The notes: a model not told the origin generated them from the letters alone. A DNA stretch of 11,590 bases from Vulcanococcus sp. SFB_649D_100_25 (GCA_030833825.1 JAURGL010000047.1:1-11590); one strand, 5' to 3'; shown: positions 1 through 6,998, counted from the stretch's first letter. Program-made: numbers and translations.

Positions 1-348
1 CATCTCCCGCAGGCTCAGAGGTCCGGCATTGGTGTGGGGCAGCTTCCCCTGATGCAGGGCTTCCGCACTGAGGGCAAGCAAATGCGTGAACCAGGCGGCT
101 CGCTCGGAGCCGGCCGGGTGAACTTCGCCGCTCAGCAGGAGGACCTCCTCCGCCTCCGGCCGCTGGATCAGCTGATCTCGGGCGTCCGCCAGCTCGAGTG
201 GTCGCGCCTGGTCGGGGGGGCGCCTGAAGCTGCAGTACTCACAGACGTTGAAGCAGCCCTGGGTGGGCACCAGGGTGACGCTGGGACTCCAGGTGACGAC
301 GGCCTCAGCAGGCACGGAACGCGCAGCGACAAGCGGGACTGATGCCAC
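1..348 (-). CDS. cofG: CofG, FO synthase subunit 1 (radical SAM), 5' part only
   Basis: This is the N-terminal 116 codons of a minus-strand gene that runs off the left edge. The reading frame is open from a TAA at 352-354. Residues 32-39 read CFNVCEYC, a radical SAM CxxxCxxC cluster motif (C32, C36, C39). It is followed by SFRRPP, LLLSGEVHP (about 70-78) and LPHTNAGPLS (about 103-112), which together are characteristic of CofG. With CofH, CofG makes the deazaflavin FO from a tyrosine-derived adduct and a ribityl pyrimidine. In cyanobacteria FO is known as the antenna chromophore of some photolyases. The start is a GTG at 346-348, the only clear in-frame start before the conserved core; it has no obvious Shine-Dalgarno sequence, and a GTG at 313-315 is the alternative. 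The gene is divergent from psbA. The family call is firm; the start is uncertain. Confidence 0.88.
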   Translation of the reverse strand, partial: MASVPLVAARSVPAEAVVTWSPSVTLVPTQGCFNVCEYCSFRRPPDQARPLELADARDQLIQRPEAEEVLLLSGEVHPAGSERAAWFTHLLALSAEALHQGKLPHTNAGPLSLREM

Positions 349-387
349 CGATTAGCAGAACTTGGGGGCCAGACAGCCTGAGAAGGC

Positions 388-426
388 GTTTACGCGTCGC
401 AATGTCGCGCAAACATCCGTTACATT
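388..426 (+). promoter_or_regulatory. Putative psbA promoter/operator region
   Basis: The 156-bp gap between cofG and psbA should hold the psbA promoter. A -10-like TACATT lies at 421-426, which would give a leader of roughly 70 nt. No good -35 is spaced correctly from it; TTTACG at 389-394 is 26 bp away. Just upstream of the -10 candidate is an imperfect inverted repeat, GTTTACGCG (388-396) and CGCGCAAAC (406-414), with arms that pair at 8 of 9 positions around a 9-nt spacer. It would overlap the -35 region, where a regulator could bind. No Shine-Dalgarno sequence precedes the psbA ATG. All of this is inferred from sequence; no transcription start is known here. Confidence 0.3.
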
Positions 427-504
427 GGCCATGGCAGGGCGGGTTACCGACCTGTCCTTCCCTAACCGCCAAGCGTTCGCGCACGGCACTTCTTTCCCGT
501 ACTC

Positions 505-1584
505 ATGACGACCACCCTCCAGCAGCGCCAAGGCGCTTCTGCGTGGAACCAGTTCTGCGAGTGGGTCACCAGCACCGACAACCGCCTCTATGTGGGTTGG
601 TTCGGCGTTCTGATGATTCCCTGCCTGCTGGCCGCCACCATCTGCTTCATCGTTGCGTTCATCGCAGCACCCCCCGTCGACATCGACGGCATCCGTGAGC
701 CTGTTGCTGGCTCCCTGATCTACGGAAACAACATCATCTCTGGTGCTGTTATCCCCTCCAGCAACGCCATCGGCCTGCACTTCTATCCCATCTGGGAAGC
801 CGCCAGCCTCGACGAGTGGCTGTACAACGGCGGTCCTTTCCAGCTGGTTGTTTTCCACTTCCTCATCGGCATCTACGCCTACATGGGTCGTGAGTGGGAA
901 CTGTCCTACCGCCTCGGCATGCGCCCCTGGATCTGCGTTGCTTACAGCGCACCTGTGGCTGCAGCTTCTGCTGTGTTCCTGGTTTACCCCTTCGGTCAGG
1001 GCTCCTTCTCGGACGCCATGCCCCTGGGTATCAGCGGCACCTTCAACTACATGCTGGTGTTCCAGGCTGAGCACAACATCCTGATGCACCCCTTCCACAT
1101 GCTTGGTGTGGCTGGTGTGTTCGGTGGCTCCCTGTTCTCCGCAATGCACGGTTCGCTGGTGACCTCCTCCCTGGTGCGTGAAACCACCGAGAGCGAGTCC
1201 CAGAACTACGGCTACAAGTTCGGCCAAGAGGAAGAGACCTACAACATCGTGGCTGCCCACGGTTACTTCGGTCGCCTGATCTTCCAATACGCCAGCTTCA
1301 ACAACAGCCGTAGCCTGCACTTCTTCCTGGCTGCCTGGCCTGTGGTCGGCATCTGGTTCACCGCCCTGGGCGTGAGCACGATGGCCTTCAACCTGAACGG
1401 CTTCAACTTCAACCAGTCGATCCTGGATTCCCAGGGTCGTGTGCTGAACACCTGGGCGGACGTGCTGAACCGCGCCAACCTGGGTATGGAAGTGATGCAC
1501 GAGCGCAACGCTCACAACTTCCCCCTGGACTTGGCCACCACCCAATCGATCCCCGTGGCGCTCACCGCTCCCTCGATCGGTTGA
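505..1584 (+). CDS. psbA: Photosystem II D1 protein (PsbA), Glu130 form
   Basis: This 359-residue protein is D1 of the photosystem II reaction centre in the thylakoid membrane. It binds P680, pheophytin, QB and the Mn4CaO5 cluster. All key residues are at their standard positions: Tyr161 (YZ), His190, His198 (P680 ligand), His215 and His272 (non-haem iron), Ser264 (QB pocket), and the cluster ligands Asp170, Glu189, His332, Glu333, Asp342 and Ala344. Residue 130 is Glu, the feature of the high-light 'D1:2' forms; D1:1 forms have Gln there. Cleavage after Ala344 by CtpA would remove a 15-residue tail (TTQSIP to SIG), one residue shorter than the common 16. The gene is monocistronic: it has its own upstream region and a strong terminator. 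Picocyanobacteria usually carry several psbA copies; only one lies here. Confidence 0.99.
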   Translation: MTTTLQQRQGASAWNQFCEWVTSTDNRLYVGWFGVLMIPCLLAATICFIVAFIAAPPVDIDGIREPVAGSLIYGNNIISGAVIPSSNAIGLHFYPIWEAASLDEWLYNGGPFQLVVFHFLIGIYAYMGREWELSYRLGMRPWICVAYSAPVAAASAVFLVYPFGQGSFSDAMPLGISGTFNYMLVFQAEHNILMHPFHMLGVAGVFGGSLFSAMHGSLVTSSLVRETTESESQNYGYKFGQEEETYNIVAAHGYFGRLIFQYASFNNSRSLHFFLAAWPVVGIWFTALGVSTMAFNLNGFNFNQSILDSQGRVLNTWADVLNRANLGMEVMHERNAHNFPLDLATTQSIPVALTAPSIG

Positions 1585-1604
1585 GCGGTCCCTTGGACTC
1601 GCTC

Positions 1605-1632
1605 AAGCCTCCGCTGCGGCGGGGGCTTTTTT
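1605..1632 (+). terminator. Intrinsic terminator of psbA
   Basis: A 10-bp stem with one G-T pair (AAGCCTCCGC at 1605-1614, GCGGGGGCTT at 1619-1628) closes a 4-nt TGCG loop and runs into six Ts (1627-1632). It begins 20 bp after the psbA stop codon, which suits a very highly expressed single gene and should insulate the genes that follow. Confidence 0.9.
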
Positions 1633-1637
1633 GCACC

Positions 1638-1650
1638 CGTGACCATCACG
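1638..1650. repeat. Short perfect inverted repeat upstream of the small ORF
   Basis: CGTGA (1638-1642) and TCACG (1646-1650) flank CCA, right after the psbA terminator and 40 bp before the 37-residue ORF. GTGACC at 1639-1644 with TAAGCT at 1662-1667 (17-bp spacer) is a weak promoter candidate for that ORF; the repeat would cover its -35. The repeat is visible directly, but an operator role is only a guess. Confidence 0.25.
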
Positions 1651-1689
1651 TAAACAACTGTTAAGCTGCTTTCAGTTTTCTGCCCGGTG

Positions 1690-1803
1690 ATGACGGACTA
1701 CAGCGCGGCGATTGGTGCCATGTTCCTGATTGCGACGGCGCTGACGGTGGGTGTGCTGGTTGTCCTGAGCCGTCCGAACGATCTGGCCCCACTGAAACGC
1801 TGA
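1690..1803 (+). CDS. Small single-span membrane protein, 37 residues
   Basis: The ORF encodes 37 residues: MTDYSAA, a hydrophobic segment from about Ile8 to Leu28 that can span the membrane once, and a short polar, basic end (SRPNDLAPLKR). A GTG directly before the ATG (1687-1689) is an alternative start. It has its own space between the psbA terminator and the convergent SepF-domain gene, whose stop is 7 bp away. Size and topology resemble the low-molecular-mass subunits of photosystem, cytochrome b6f or NDH-1 complexes, but I cannot match it to any of them. No strong Shine-Dalgarno sequence is present. It is likely a real gene given the clean membrane span in an otherwise empty gap; its function is unknown. 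Confidence 0.55.
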   Translation: MTDYSAAIGAMFLIATALTVGVLVVLSRPNDLAPLKR

Positions 1804-1810
1804 GCCCCGT

Positions 1811-2077
1811 TCACTGGAGCATTCGGCTCACTTCCACCCCTGACGGCGCAAACAAATAGGTGTCGTCTCCAACCCGCTCCATTTGGCCATCCAGCGCGTG
1901 GGTGGCACCGGCAACGAAATCCAGGACCCGCTGCGCTTCGGCTGGGCTCATGGCCTCCAGCTGCAAGACAACGCATTGGCGTTGGCGGATCGCATCCACG
2001 GCATCCACAGCCTTTTCGAATTGCTCGCAGCGGAGCACCGTCACCTGGGGAAGCCAGATCCCGAACGGTGTCTGCAT
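1811..2077 (-). CDS. Short SepF-domain (DUF552) protein
   Basis: The 88-residue product is almost entirely one SepF domain. QCVVLQLEAMSPAEAQRVLD (about 34-53), FVAGATHALDGQMERVG (54-70) and DDTYLFAPSGVEV (71-83) follow the pattern of Bacillus SepF, including the Gly-containing turn before the ALDG segment. SepF/Cdv2 tethers FtsZ to the membrane at the division site. Full-length SepF is roughly twice this length, with an N-terminal amphipathic helix and a linker, both missing here. The frame upstream of the ATG reaches a stop at 2111-2113 with no other start, so the short form is not a mis-start. A G-rich AGAGGGGGG precedes the ATG by about 10 nt. It is probably a paralogue rather than the main SepF; whether it acts in division is unknown. 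Confidence 0.75.
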   Translation of the reverse strand: MQTPFGIWLPQVTVLRCEQFEKAVDAVDAIRQRQCVVLQLEAMSPAEAQRVLDFVAGATHALDGQMERVGDDTYLFAPSGVEVSRMLQ

Positions 2078-2191
2078 GCTGTGATCGCCCCCCTCTGCTG
2101 GTGTTCTGGCTCATTGACCTCGTTCTGTCCAGTGCGGCGGCACCACCCGGCCTGCGATCATCGGGGCTGGCTTGATCGGTGGAGCTGAGGG
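2078..2191. other. Divergent intergenic region, SepF-domain gene / zupT
   Basis: These 114 bp should carry the start signals of both neighbours. A TTGACC (2114-2119) resembles a plus-strand -35, but no -10 is found at normal spacing. I see no zinc-uptake-regulator-like AT-rich palindrome that would point to metal control of the transporter. GGAG at 2181-2184 serves as the ribosome binding site for the TTG at 2192. Confidence 0.3.
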
Positions 2192-2989
2192 TTGCCGGAG
2201 CTGGATCATCAGGTGCTGCCAGCTTTTCTGCTCACCCTTGGGGCAGGGCTCTCCACGGGAATCGGCAGCTGGCTTGGGGTGCTCACGCGGCGCTTCAGTC
2301 CGTCTCTGTTGACCCTGGCGCTGAGCTTTTCAGCCGGGGTGATGATTTTCGTCTCCTTTGTGGAGATCTTCCCGAAGGCAAGGCAAGCGCTCACGCCCCA
2401 GCTGGGGACTGCCCAGGCCTATCTGGTCACCGTGCTCGCATTCTTTGCCGGGATGTTGGTCCTGGCCCTCATTGATCGGCTTCTCCCCTCTCATGACCTG
2501 GCCCTGCTGCCGCTCCGGGAGGGAGCGGATTCCTCCGCTTTGATGCGCACGGGTCTGTTCTCGGCGTTGGCCATCGGGATCCATAACTTCCCGGAAGGTC
2601 TGGCGACCTTTGTGGCGGCCTTGTCCGAGCCTCGGCTTGGCATTGGCATTGCGATTGCCATCGCCATCCACAACATCCCAGAGGGTCTGGCTGTTGCCGC
2701 CCCGGTGTATTACGCCACCGGCAGCCGCAGCAAAGCGTTCTGGATCTCCTTTGCCTCTGGATTGGCTGAGCCGATCGGGGCCTTGGTGGGGTACGTGTTT
2801 CTGCGCTCTGTCCTGAGCGACCTCGTTCTCGGCTTGGTCTTCGCGAGTGTCGCCGGAATCATGATCTACATCTGCTTTGACGAGCTGCTCCCCGCTGCCC
2901 AGCGGACAGGAGCGCATCACCATCTGATGATGTCCGGGATTACCGCCGGCATGGTGGTGATGAGCCTCAGCCTGGTGCTGCTCAGCTGA
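2192..2989 (+). CDS. zupT: ZIP-family metal transporter, ZupT type
   Basis: This 265-residue integral membrane protein has the two ZIP metal-site motifs in consecutive helices: HNFPEG (131-136) and HNIPEG (160-165). It also matches ZupT elsewhere, for example AVAAPVYYATGS (167-178), SGLAEPIGA (189-197), AGIMIYICFDELLP (221-234) and the C-terminal SLSLVLL. ZIP proteins of this type import Zn2+ and other divalent metals such as Fe2+ and Mn2+ into the cytoplasm, which matters for a phototroph needing Fe and Mn. HHH at 242-244, between the last helices, could bind metal. The start is a TTG with GGAG 7 nt upstream; an in-frame TGA at 2186-2188 rules out anything longer, and GTG 2213 is the alternative. 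The DUF4336 gene follows after 14 bp and is probably co-transcribed. Substrate preference cannot be read from sequence. Confidence 0.92.
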   Translation: MPELDHQVLPAFLLTLGAGLSTGIGSWLGVLTRRFSPSLLTLALSFSAGVMIFVSFVEIFPKARQALTPQLGTAQAYLVTVLAFFAGMLVLALIDRLLPSHDLALLPLREGADSSALMRTGLFSALAIGIHNFPEGLATFVAALSEPRLGIGIAIAIAIHNIPEGLAVAAPVYYATGSRSKAFWISFASGLAEPIGALVGYVFLRSVLSDLVLGLVFASVAGIMIYICFDELLPAAQRTGAHHHLMMSGITAGMVVMSLSLVLLS

Positions 2990-3003
2990 GGCAGGTGCGC
3001 AAG

Positions 3004-4182
3004 ATGGAGGCCAGCCCCGACAGCAGCCCAGCCGATCAGCGTTGGCCCTGGTGGCCGCTGTTGCCGCTGTATCCCTACGGCCGCAAGCGCACGCTCGTAC
3101 GCGAGTTGATCCCAGACCAGCTCTGGAGTTTTGAGCAACTGCAGGGGGTCTTCTATGTGGCGGTCCCGATCCGGATGACCGTCGTGCGGGTGCGCGGCGG
3201 CTTGATGCTTTACGCATCTGCCGCGCCAACCGGCGAGGTGCGGCGTGCCCTTCGGGACCTCGAGGCTCGGTTTGGACCGGTCCAATCGATTGTGCTGCCC
3301 ACGGCCTCCGGCCTTGAGCACAAGCTGCCTGTCCCCCCTTTGGCCCGGGCCTTCCCCAAGGCCCAGGTGTGGGTGACACCAGGGCAGTGGAGTTTCCCGC
3401 TCAGCCTGCCGCTGCCTTGGCTGGGTTTCCCGGCCAAACGCACCCGGGTGTTGGGAGAGGACGGCTTCCCCCATGGGGATGAGCTGCAGTGGTCCTCGCT
3501 GGGACCGCTGGATCTCGGCCTCGGGCGTTTTCAGGAGTTCGCTTGCTTGCACAAGGCCAGTGGCGCCCTGCTCATGACCGATGCCCTGGTGGCGATCAAC
3601 CAGGAGCCTCCTGAGCTGTTCGATCTGGATCCCACACCCTTGCTGTTTCACGCCCGTGATCGGGGCGATCAGCCACTGATCGATACCCCTGAGCAGCGTC
3701 AGAAAGGTTGGGAACGGCTGGCCCTGTTTGCTTCCTTTCTCAGGCCGGAAGCCTTGGAGGTCCCACCCTTGTCAGGGTTGCTGGCGAGGGCATGGCGCCC
3801 GGGTTGCCGGGATCCCCGCAGTTATTTCGGGATCTACCCCTTCCAGTGGGCCTCAAGTTCCACAGCCGCCTTTGCCGCCCTGCAGGCTCAGGCTGTTGAT
3901 CGGCTGCTGGTGGCCCCGGTGCTGGAGCGTTTGGTGTTCCCCCGGGCCCGCCCTGTTGTGGTGCGTTGGCTGCGGGAGTTGTCTCGGTGGGAAGGGGTGC
4001 GCTGGATTGTGCCCGCCCACTACGACGCTCCCATCCCCTGCTCCCCTGAGCTGCTGGGACGCCTGGCCCACGCGTTCGAGCAGCGTCCCTGGGCGCCAGA
4101 GGACGGCAACTGGGAATACCTGGCCAATCTCGATCAGCTGCTGGTGCGGACCGGCGTGGTCCCAAGCGAGCCTCTGGAGTAG
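3004..4182 (+). CDS. DUF4336 family protein
   Basis: The protein has 392 residues from the ATG at 3004. An in-frame GTG at 2995 would add three; ATG is preferred because AGG at 2993-2995 is suitably placed upstream. It fits DUF4336, found in cyanobacteria and plants: WPWWPLLPLYPYGRKRT (14-30), a strand-rich part with GGLMLYASAAPT (65-76), IVLPTASGLEHK (96-107), a segment with TPGQWSFPL (125-133), LLMTDALVAI (189-198) and LLFHARDRGD (213-222). The family resembles a degenerate metallo-beta-lactamase fold. The classical HxHxDH signature is not visible, although His106, His183, His216 and His339 stand in conserved-looking motifs. The reaction is unknown. There is no signal peptide and it is probably cytosolic. 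It likely shares a transcript with zupT, but a link to metal transport is only suggested by position. Confidence 0.88.
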   Translation: MEASPDSSPADQRWPWWPLLPLYPYGRKRTLVRELIPDQLWSFEQLQGVFYVAVPIRMTVVRVRGGLMLYASAAPTGEVRRALRDLEARFGPVQSIVLPTASGLEHKLPVPPLARAFPKAQVWVTPGQWSFPLSLPLPWLGFPAKRTRVLGEDGFPHGDELQWSSLGPLDLGLGRFQEFACLHKASGALLMTDALVAINQEPPELFDLDPTPLLFHARDRGDQPLIDTPEQRQKGWERLALFASFLRPEALEVPPLSGLLARAWRPGCRDPRSYFGIYPFQWASSSTAAFAALQAQAVDRLLVAPVLERLVFPRARPVVVRWLRELSRWEGVRWIVPAHYDAPIPCSPELLGRLAHAFEQRPWAPEDGNWEYLANLDQLLVRTGVVPSEPLE

Positions 4183-4213
4183 CTGGGCTCAGGGGTTGAA
4201 CGTCGACGGTCGA

Positions 4214-4561
4214 CTAGAGCCGAAGCTCGCCGGGGTCAGCGTCAGCCGCACCGTCATCAAAGAGTGTCGCTTCCAGTTCCATGCGCTGCTCCATTTGGCG
4301 CAGGAAGTAGCCGGTCATCATCGCCGAGGCCAGCAGGCCGGCCAGATGGTCACGGCTCGCTGTGATCTTCACATCGAACTGTTCGCCGGGGAGCATGCCC
4401 AGCAGCCCTTGCACGTTGTGGCGAATGATGTCCTGAATGTCTCCGCTGGCGGAGCGGGCGACCCGCTGCAGCACGTCCGGGGATTGTTCCTGCAGGTACT
4501 GGATCAGAGAGTTGCTGCTGATCGGCTCGCTGTCACTCGTCAGGAACTCCGGGTTGAACAT
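4214..4561 (-). CDS. DUF760 family protein
   Basis: This 115-residue soluble protein contains the DUF760 core: SLIQYLQEQSPDVLQRVARS (18-37), DIIRHNVQGLLGMLPG (44-59), ITASRDHLAGLLASAMMTGY (66-85) and FLRQMEQRMELE (86-97). The family is conserved in cyanobacteria and plant chloroplasts; I know of no firm biochemical role. The C-terminal 18 residues are acidic and look disordered. It starts 29 bp after the lepB stop on the same strand, so both are probably on one transcript. A GGAG lies about 9 nt before the ATG. Its 3' end faces the DUF4336 gene across 31 bp. Confidence 0.88.
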   Translation of the reverse strand: MFNPEFLTSDSEPISSNSLIQYLQEQSPDVLQRVARSASGDIQDIIRHNVQGLLGMLPGEQFDVKITASRDHLAGLLASAMMTGYFLRQMEQRMELEATLFDDGAADADPGELRL

Positions 4562-4590
4562 TCCGGTGTGCTCCGCGTCACGACTGCACC

Positions 4591-5181
4591 CTACCCCAGC
4601 TCTTTCACGGCTTCGATCTGGGGAGGGGCGGGGAACCGTATGGCTCCGAGCCGGTTCAAGGGCCAGTAGCGCAGCACCGCCGTCCCGATCACGTCGTCCT
4701 GCGGCAGCGGCCCCCAGACATGGGAATCAAGGCTGGCGTTGCGGTTGTCCCCAAGCACCATCAGTGTCCCTGCAGGCACGGTGATGGGGCCGAAGCTGTA
4801 GTCAATCGGCTCAGGGCGCCAGGGCTCCGGCACCACTGCGCCGTTGCGCCAGAGCTCACCGCCCTTGAGCTCGATCACCTCGCCGGCCTGGGCCACCACT
4901 CGTTTGATCAGAGCGGCCTTGGGGTCATACCCCGCCTCCACCAGGGCGTCGGGAGCGTGAAACACCACCACGGTTCCATTCGGCAGTGGTCGATGCAGCC
5001 TCGGACGGACCTTCTCCACCAGGATCCTGTCCTGCAGTTGCAGGGTGGGGAGCATCGAGCCGGACGGAATCCAGCGCGGCTCGATCACTCCCCAGCGCAG
5101 GATCAACGCCACCGCCAGCCAGGCGAGCAGCGATCTCCAGCCACTCAGCAGGGAGGATTTCTTTTGTGATCCTGTGTCCAT
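4591..5181 (-). CDS. lepB: Signal peptidase I
   Basis: LepB cleaves Sec and Tat signal peptides at the outer face of the plasma or thylakoid membrane. From the ATG at 5181 the protein is 196 residues: a short basic N-terminus (KK at 7-8), one membrane anchor (about 12-31), then IPSGSMLPTL with catalytic Ser42, IKRVVAQAGEVIEL with catalytic Lys93, and the signature GDNRNASLDSHVWGPL (144-159) followed by IGTAVLRYWP. The S26 Ser/Lys dyad is complete. The frame continues upstream to an ATG at 5244, but those 21 extra residues would overlap menD, lack membrane-protein character and precede the normal N-terminus, so the shorter start is chosen. The gene is divergent from menD and leads into the DUF760 gene. 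Cyanobacteria usually have more than one such peptidase. Confidence 0.94.
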   Translation of the reverse strand: MDTGSQKKSSLLSGWRSLLAWLAVALILRWGVIEPRWIPSGSMLPTLQLQDRILVEKVRPRLHRPLPNGTVVVFHAPDALVEAGYDPKAALIKRVVAQAGEVIELKGGELWRNGAVVPEPWRPEPIDYSFGPITVPAGTLMVLGDNRNASLDSHVWGPLPQDDVIGTAVLRYWPLNRLGAIRFPAPPQIEAVKELG

Positions 5182-5231
5182 CGCTGAGGACCAGTGGGCA
5201 TGATCGCCACATCCTGAACAACGGCCGCCCG

Positions 5232-6998
5232 GTGCCTCTTCCACCAGCCGAGTTCTGCAGTGCCGAGGCCAATCTCCGGGCAGCCCTCACCCTGCTGGAG
5301 ACCCTTCAGCGGCTTGGCTTGAGGCGACTCGTGCTGTGTCCTGGGAGCCGCTCAGCCCCCCTGGCCCTGGCCGCAGGTCTTCTCGCCCAGCGGGACCTTG
5401 AGCTCTGGACAGGCGTGGATGAGCGCTCCGCCGCTTTCCTCGCCCTCGGTTTCGGTCGCCACGATGGTCGTCCCGCCGCGGTGGTCACCACATCGGGAAC
5501 GGCGGTGGCCAACCTGTTGCCGGCGGCGGTGGAGGCCGATTACGGCGCGGTCCCTCTGTTGTTGCTCACGGCGGATCGTCCAGCGCGTCTGAAGGGGTGC
5601 GGCGCCAATCAGACCGTGAACCAAGAGCGCTTTCTCTGCGCTTCAGCCCGGGTTGTGATCGAAGCGGAACCCCAAGGTCTGGCATCGATGGGAACCGACG
5701 CGATCACTGCGCTGGCGGAGTCGGCCTGGAGGGCCAGCCGATCTGCTCCCATGGGGCCTGTGCATCTAAATCTCCCGTTCGAGGAGCCCTTGCATGCCTC
5801 GGCCTCGGTGCTCGAAGCCCTGCAACGAGAGGTGGCCCAAGGGGATGCCTGCCGCGAGCCGCTCGCCCCATCCCTAGCGCTGGATGCAGCCCTGCTGCCG
5901 CCGAGCCTGGACCCCGATCAGCCGGGTGCTGTCGTTGTGGGCCCCTGGCGGGGCAGCGCCGCAGCCTTGCCCGCTTTTGCAGAGGCCGTCCGCCGCTGGC
6001 AAAAGCGGAGTGGTTGGCCTGTGCTGGCTGATGCCCTGTCCGGTCTTCGAGGCTGGTCTGGCCTGCAGCTTGTGCAGGGCTATGACCTGCTGCTGGCGGA
6101 CGGTCATGGCCTGCCGCATGCTCCCCAATTGCTGCGGTTGGGGCCCGTCCCGGCTAGTCGGCGGCTCCAGAACTGGATGGCGGACTGCGGTTCAAGGCAG
6201 CTCTTGATCCAGGAGCAGGACCCGCGCAACCTCGATGCCCTCGGCTGTGGGACCTGGCAGGAGGGCACAGGGCTCGAGGCATGGCTCGGACGCTGGCCCG
6301 CAGACACCTTGGACCTCGGCCCGCCGGACTCGAACCGGGAGTGGAGCCGGATCTGGTTTGAGCGTGAGGGGACCCTGCAGAGGACACTTGCTGAAGCCTT
6401 TTGCAGGTCTGCTCCCCTCAGCGAGCCGGCCCTAGCCCATCGCCTCAGCCTGCAGCTGCCGCAGGGTTTGCCGGTCCTGCTCGCCAACAGCAGTCCCGTG
6501 CGCGATTGGGAGAGTTTTTCTGCGGCAGCTGGACCCCACCGCCCGGTGCATGCCTTCCGGGGAGCCTCAGGGATTGACGGCACCTTGTCCCTGGCAGCCG
6601 CACTGGCGGCAGCGTCCGATCAGCTGGTTTTGATCAGCGGTGATCTGGCCCTGCTCCATGACGCCAATGGTTGGCTCTGGCGTGAGCAGCTGGCGGCCCG
6701 GGGCAAACGGCTGACGGTGGTGGTCATTGACAACCGGGGGGGAGGGATCTTCGAGCAATTGCCGATCCGTCCTGCCCTGGATTTCGAACGCCTCTTCGCC
6801 ATGCCACAGCCTCTCGACCCGGGGCTCTGGGCTCAGGGTTACGGCATTCCCTGGTGCCCCTTGGATGCTCTGGAGCAGTTGGATGCGGTCCTGGAGTGGG
6901 CCTTCGAGCGACCGCTCGCCCTGGTGGTGGCCCGGACCGATCGGCAGGCTGATGCTGAGCTGCGCCATCGGCTGCGCCGCACAATGGTCGAGACCTGA
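5232..6998 (+). CDS. menD: SEPHCHC synthase (MenD)
   Basis: MenD is a thiamine-diphosphate enzyme that joins isochorismate and 2-oxoglutarate to form SEPHCHC, early in phylloquinone synthesis; phylloquinone is the A1 quinone of photosystem I. From the GTG at 5232 it has 588 residues, normal for the family. Visible motifs are LCPGSRSAPLALAAG (35-49), VDERSAAF with catalytic Glu64, VTTSGTAVANLLPA (85-98), LTADRPARLKGCGANQTVNQ (112-131), GPVHLNLPFEEPL (175-187) and the ThDP/Mg motif starting GDLALLHDANGW (470-481) with NRGGGIFEQLP after it. The frame is open far upstream into lepB antisense sequence, so the start is uncertain. GTG 5166 has a GGAGG 9 nt before it and would add 22 residues, overlapping lepB by 16 bp. 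GTG 5232 gives the typical N-terminus but has no clear Shine-Dalgarno. menB follows after 11 bp. Confidence 0.95.
   Translation: MPLPPAEFCSAEANLRAALTLLETLQRLGLRRLVLCPGSRSAPLALAAGLLAQRDLELWTGVDERSAAFLALGFGRHDGRPAAVVTTSGTAVANLLPAAVEADYGAVPLLLLTADRPARLKGCGANQTVNQERFLCASARVVIEAEPQGLASMGTDAITALAESAWRASRSAPMGPVHLNLPFEEPLHASASVLEALQREVAQGDACREPLAPSLALDAALLPPSLDPDQPGAVVVGPWRGSAAALPAFAEAVRRWQKRSGWPVLADALSGLRGWSGLQLVQGYDLLLADGHGLPHAPQLLRLGPVPASRRLQNWMADCGSRQLLIQEQDPRNLDALGCGTWQEGTGLEAWLGRWPADTLDLGPPDSNREWSRIWFEREGTLQRTLAEAFCRSAPLSEPALAHRLSLQLPQGLPVLLANSSPVRDWESFSAAAGPHRPVHAFRGASGIDGTLSLAAALAAASDQLVLISGDLALLHDANGWLWREQLAARGKRLTVVVIDNRGGGIFEQLPIRPALDFERLFAMPQPLDPGLWAQGYGIPWCPLDALEQLDAVLEWAFERPLALVVARTDRQADAELRHRLRRTMVET

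Noticed and set aside
352..1545. 397-codon open frame on the minus strand opposite psbA
   Set aside because: It is antisense to a complete D1 gene; the product is low-complexity His/Gln/Val-rich and unlike any family. Long antisense frames are expected in GC-rich, codon-biased genes.
1650..1664. NtcA-type site (GTA-N8-TAC) near GTAAACAACTGTTA
   Set aside because: The right half reads TTA, not TAC, so the consensus is not met.
4203..4213. TCGAC-G-GTCGA palindrome between the two convergent genes as a terminator
   Set aside because: The stem is only 5 bp with a 1-nt centre and no T-tract on either strand, so a terminator is not supported.
3728..4669. 313-codon plus-strand frame crossing the DUF4336 end, the DUF760 gene and the lepB end
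   Set aside because: It crosses three real genes in a wrong frame and has Trp/Cys/Ser-rich composition typical of a shadow frame.
4986..5231. Long N-terminal extension of menD
   Set aside because: The upstream part is the complement of lepB codons and has no MenD similarity; only the two GTG starts at 5166 and 5232 remain plausible.
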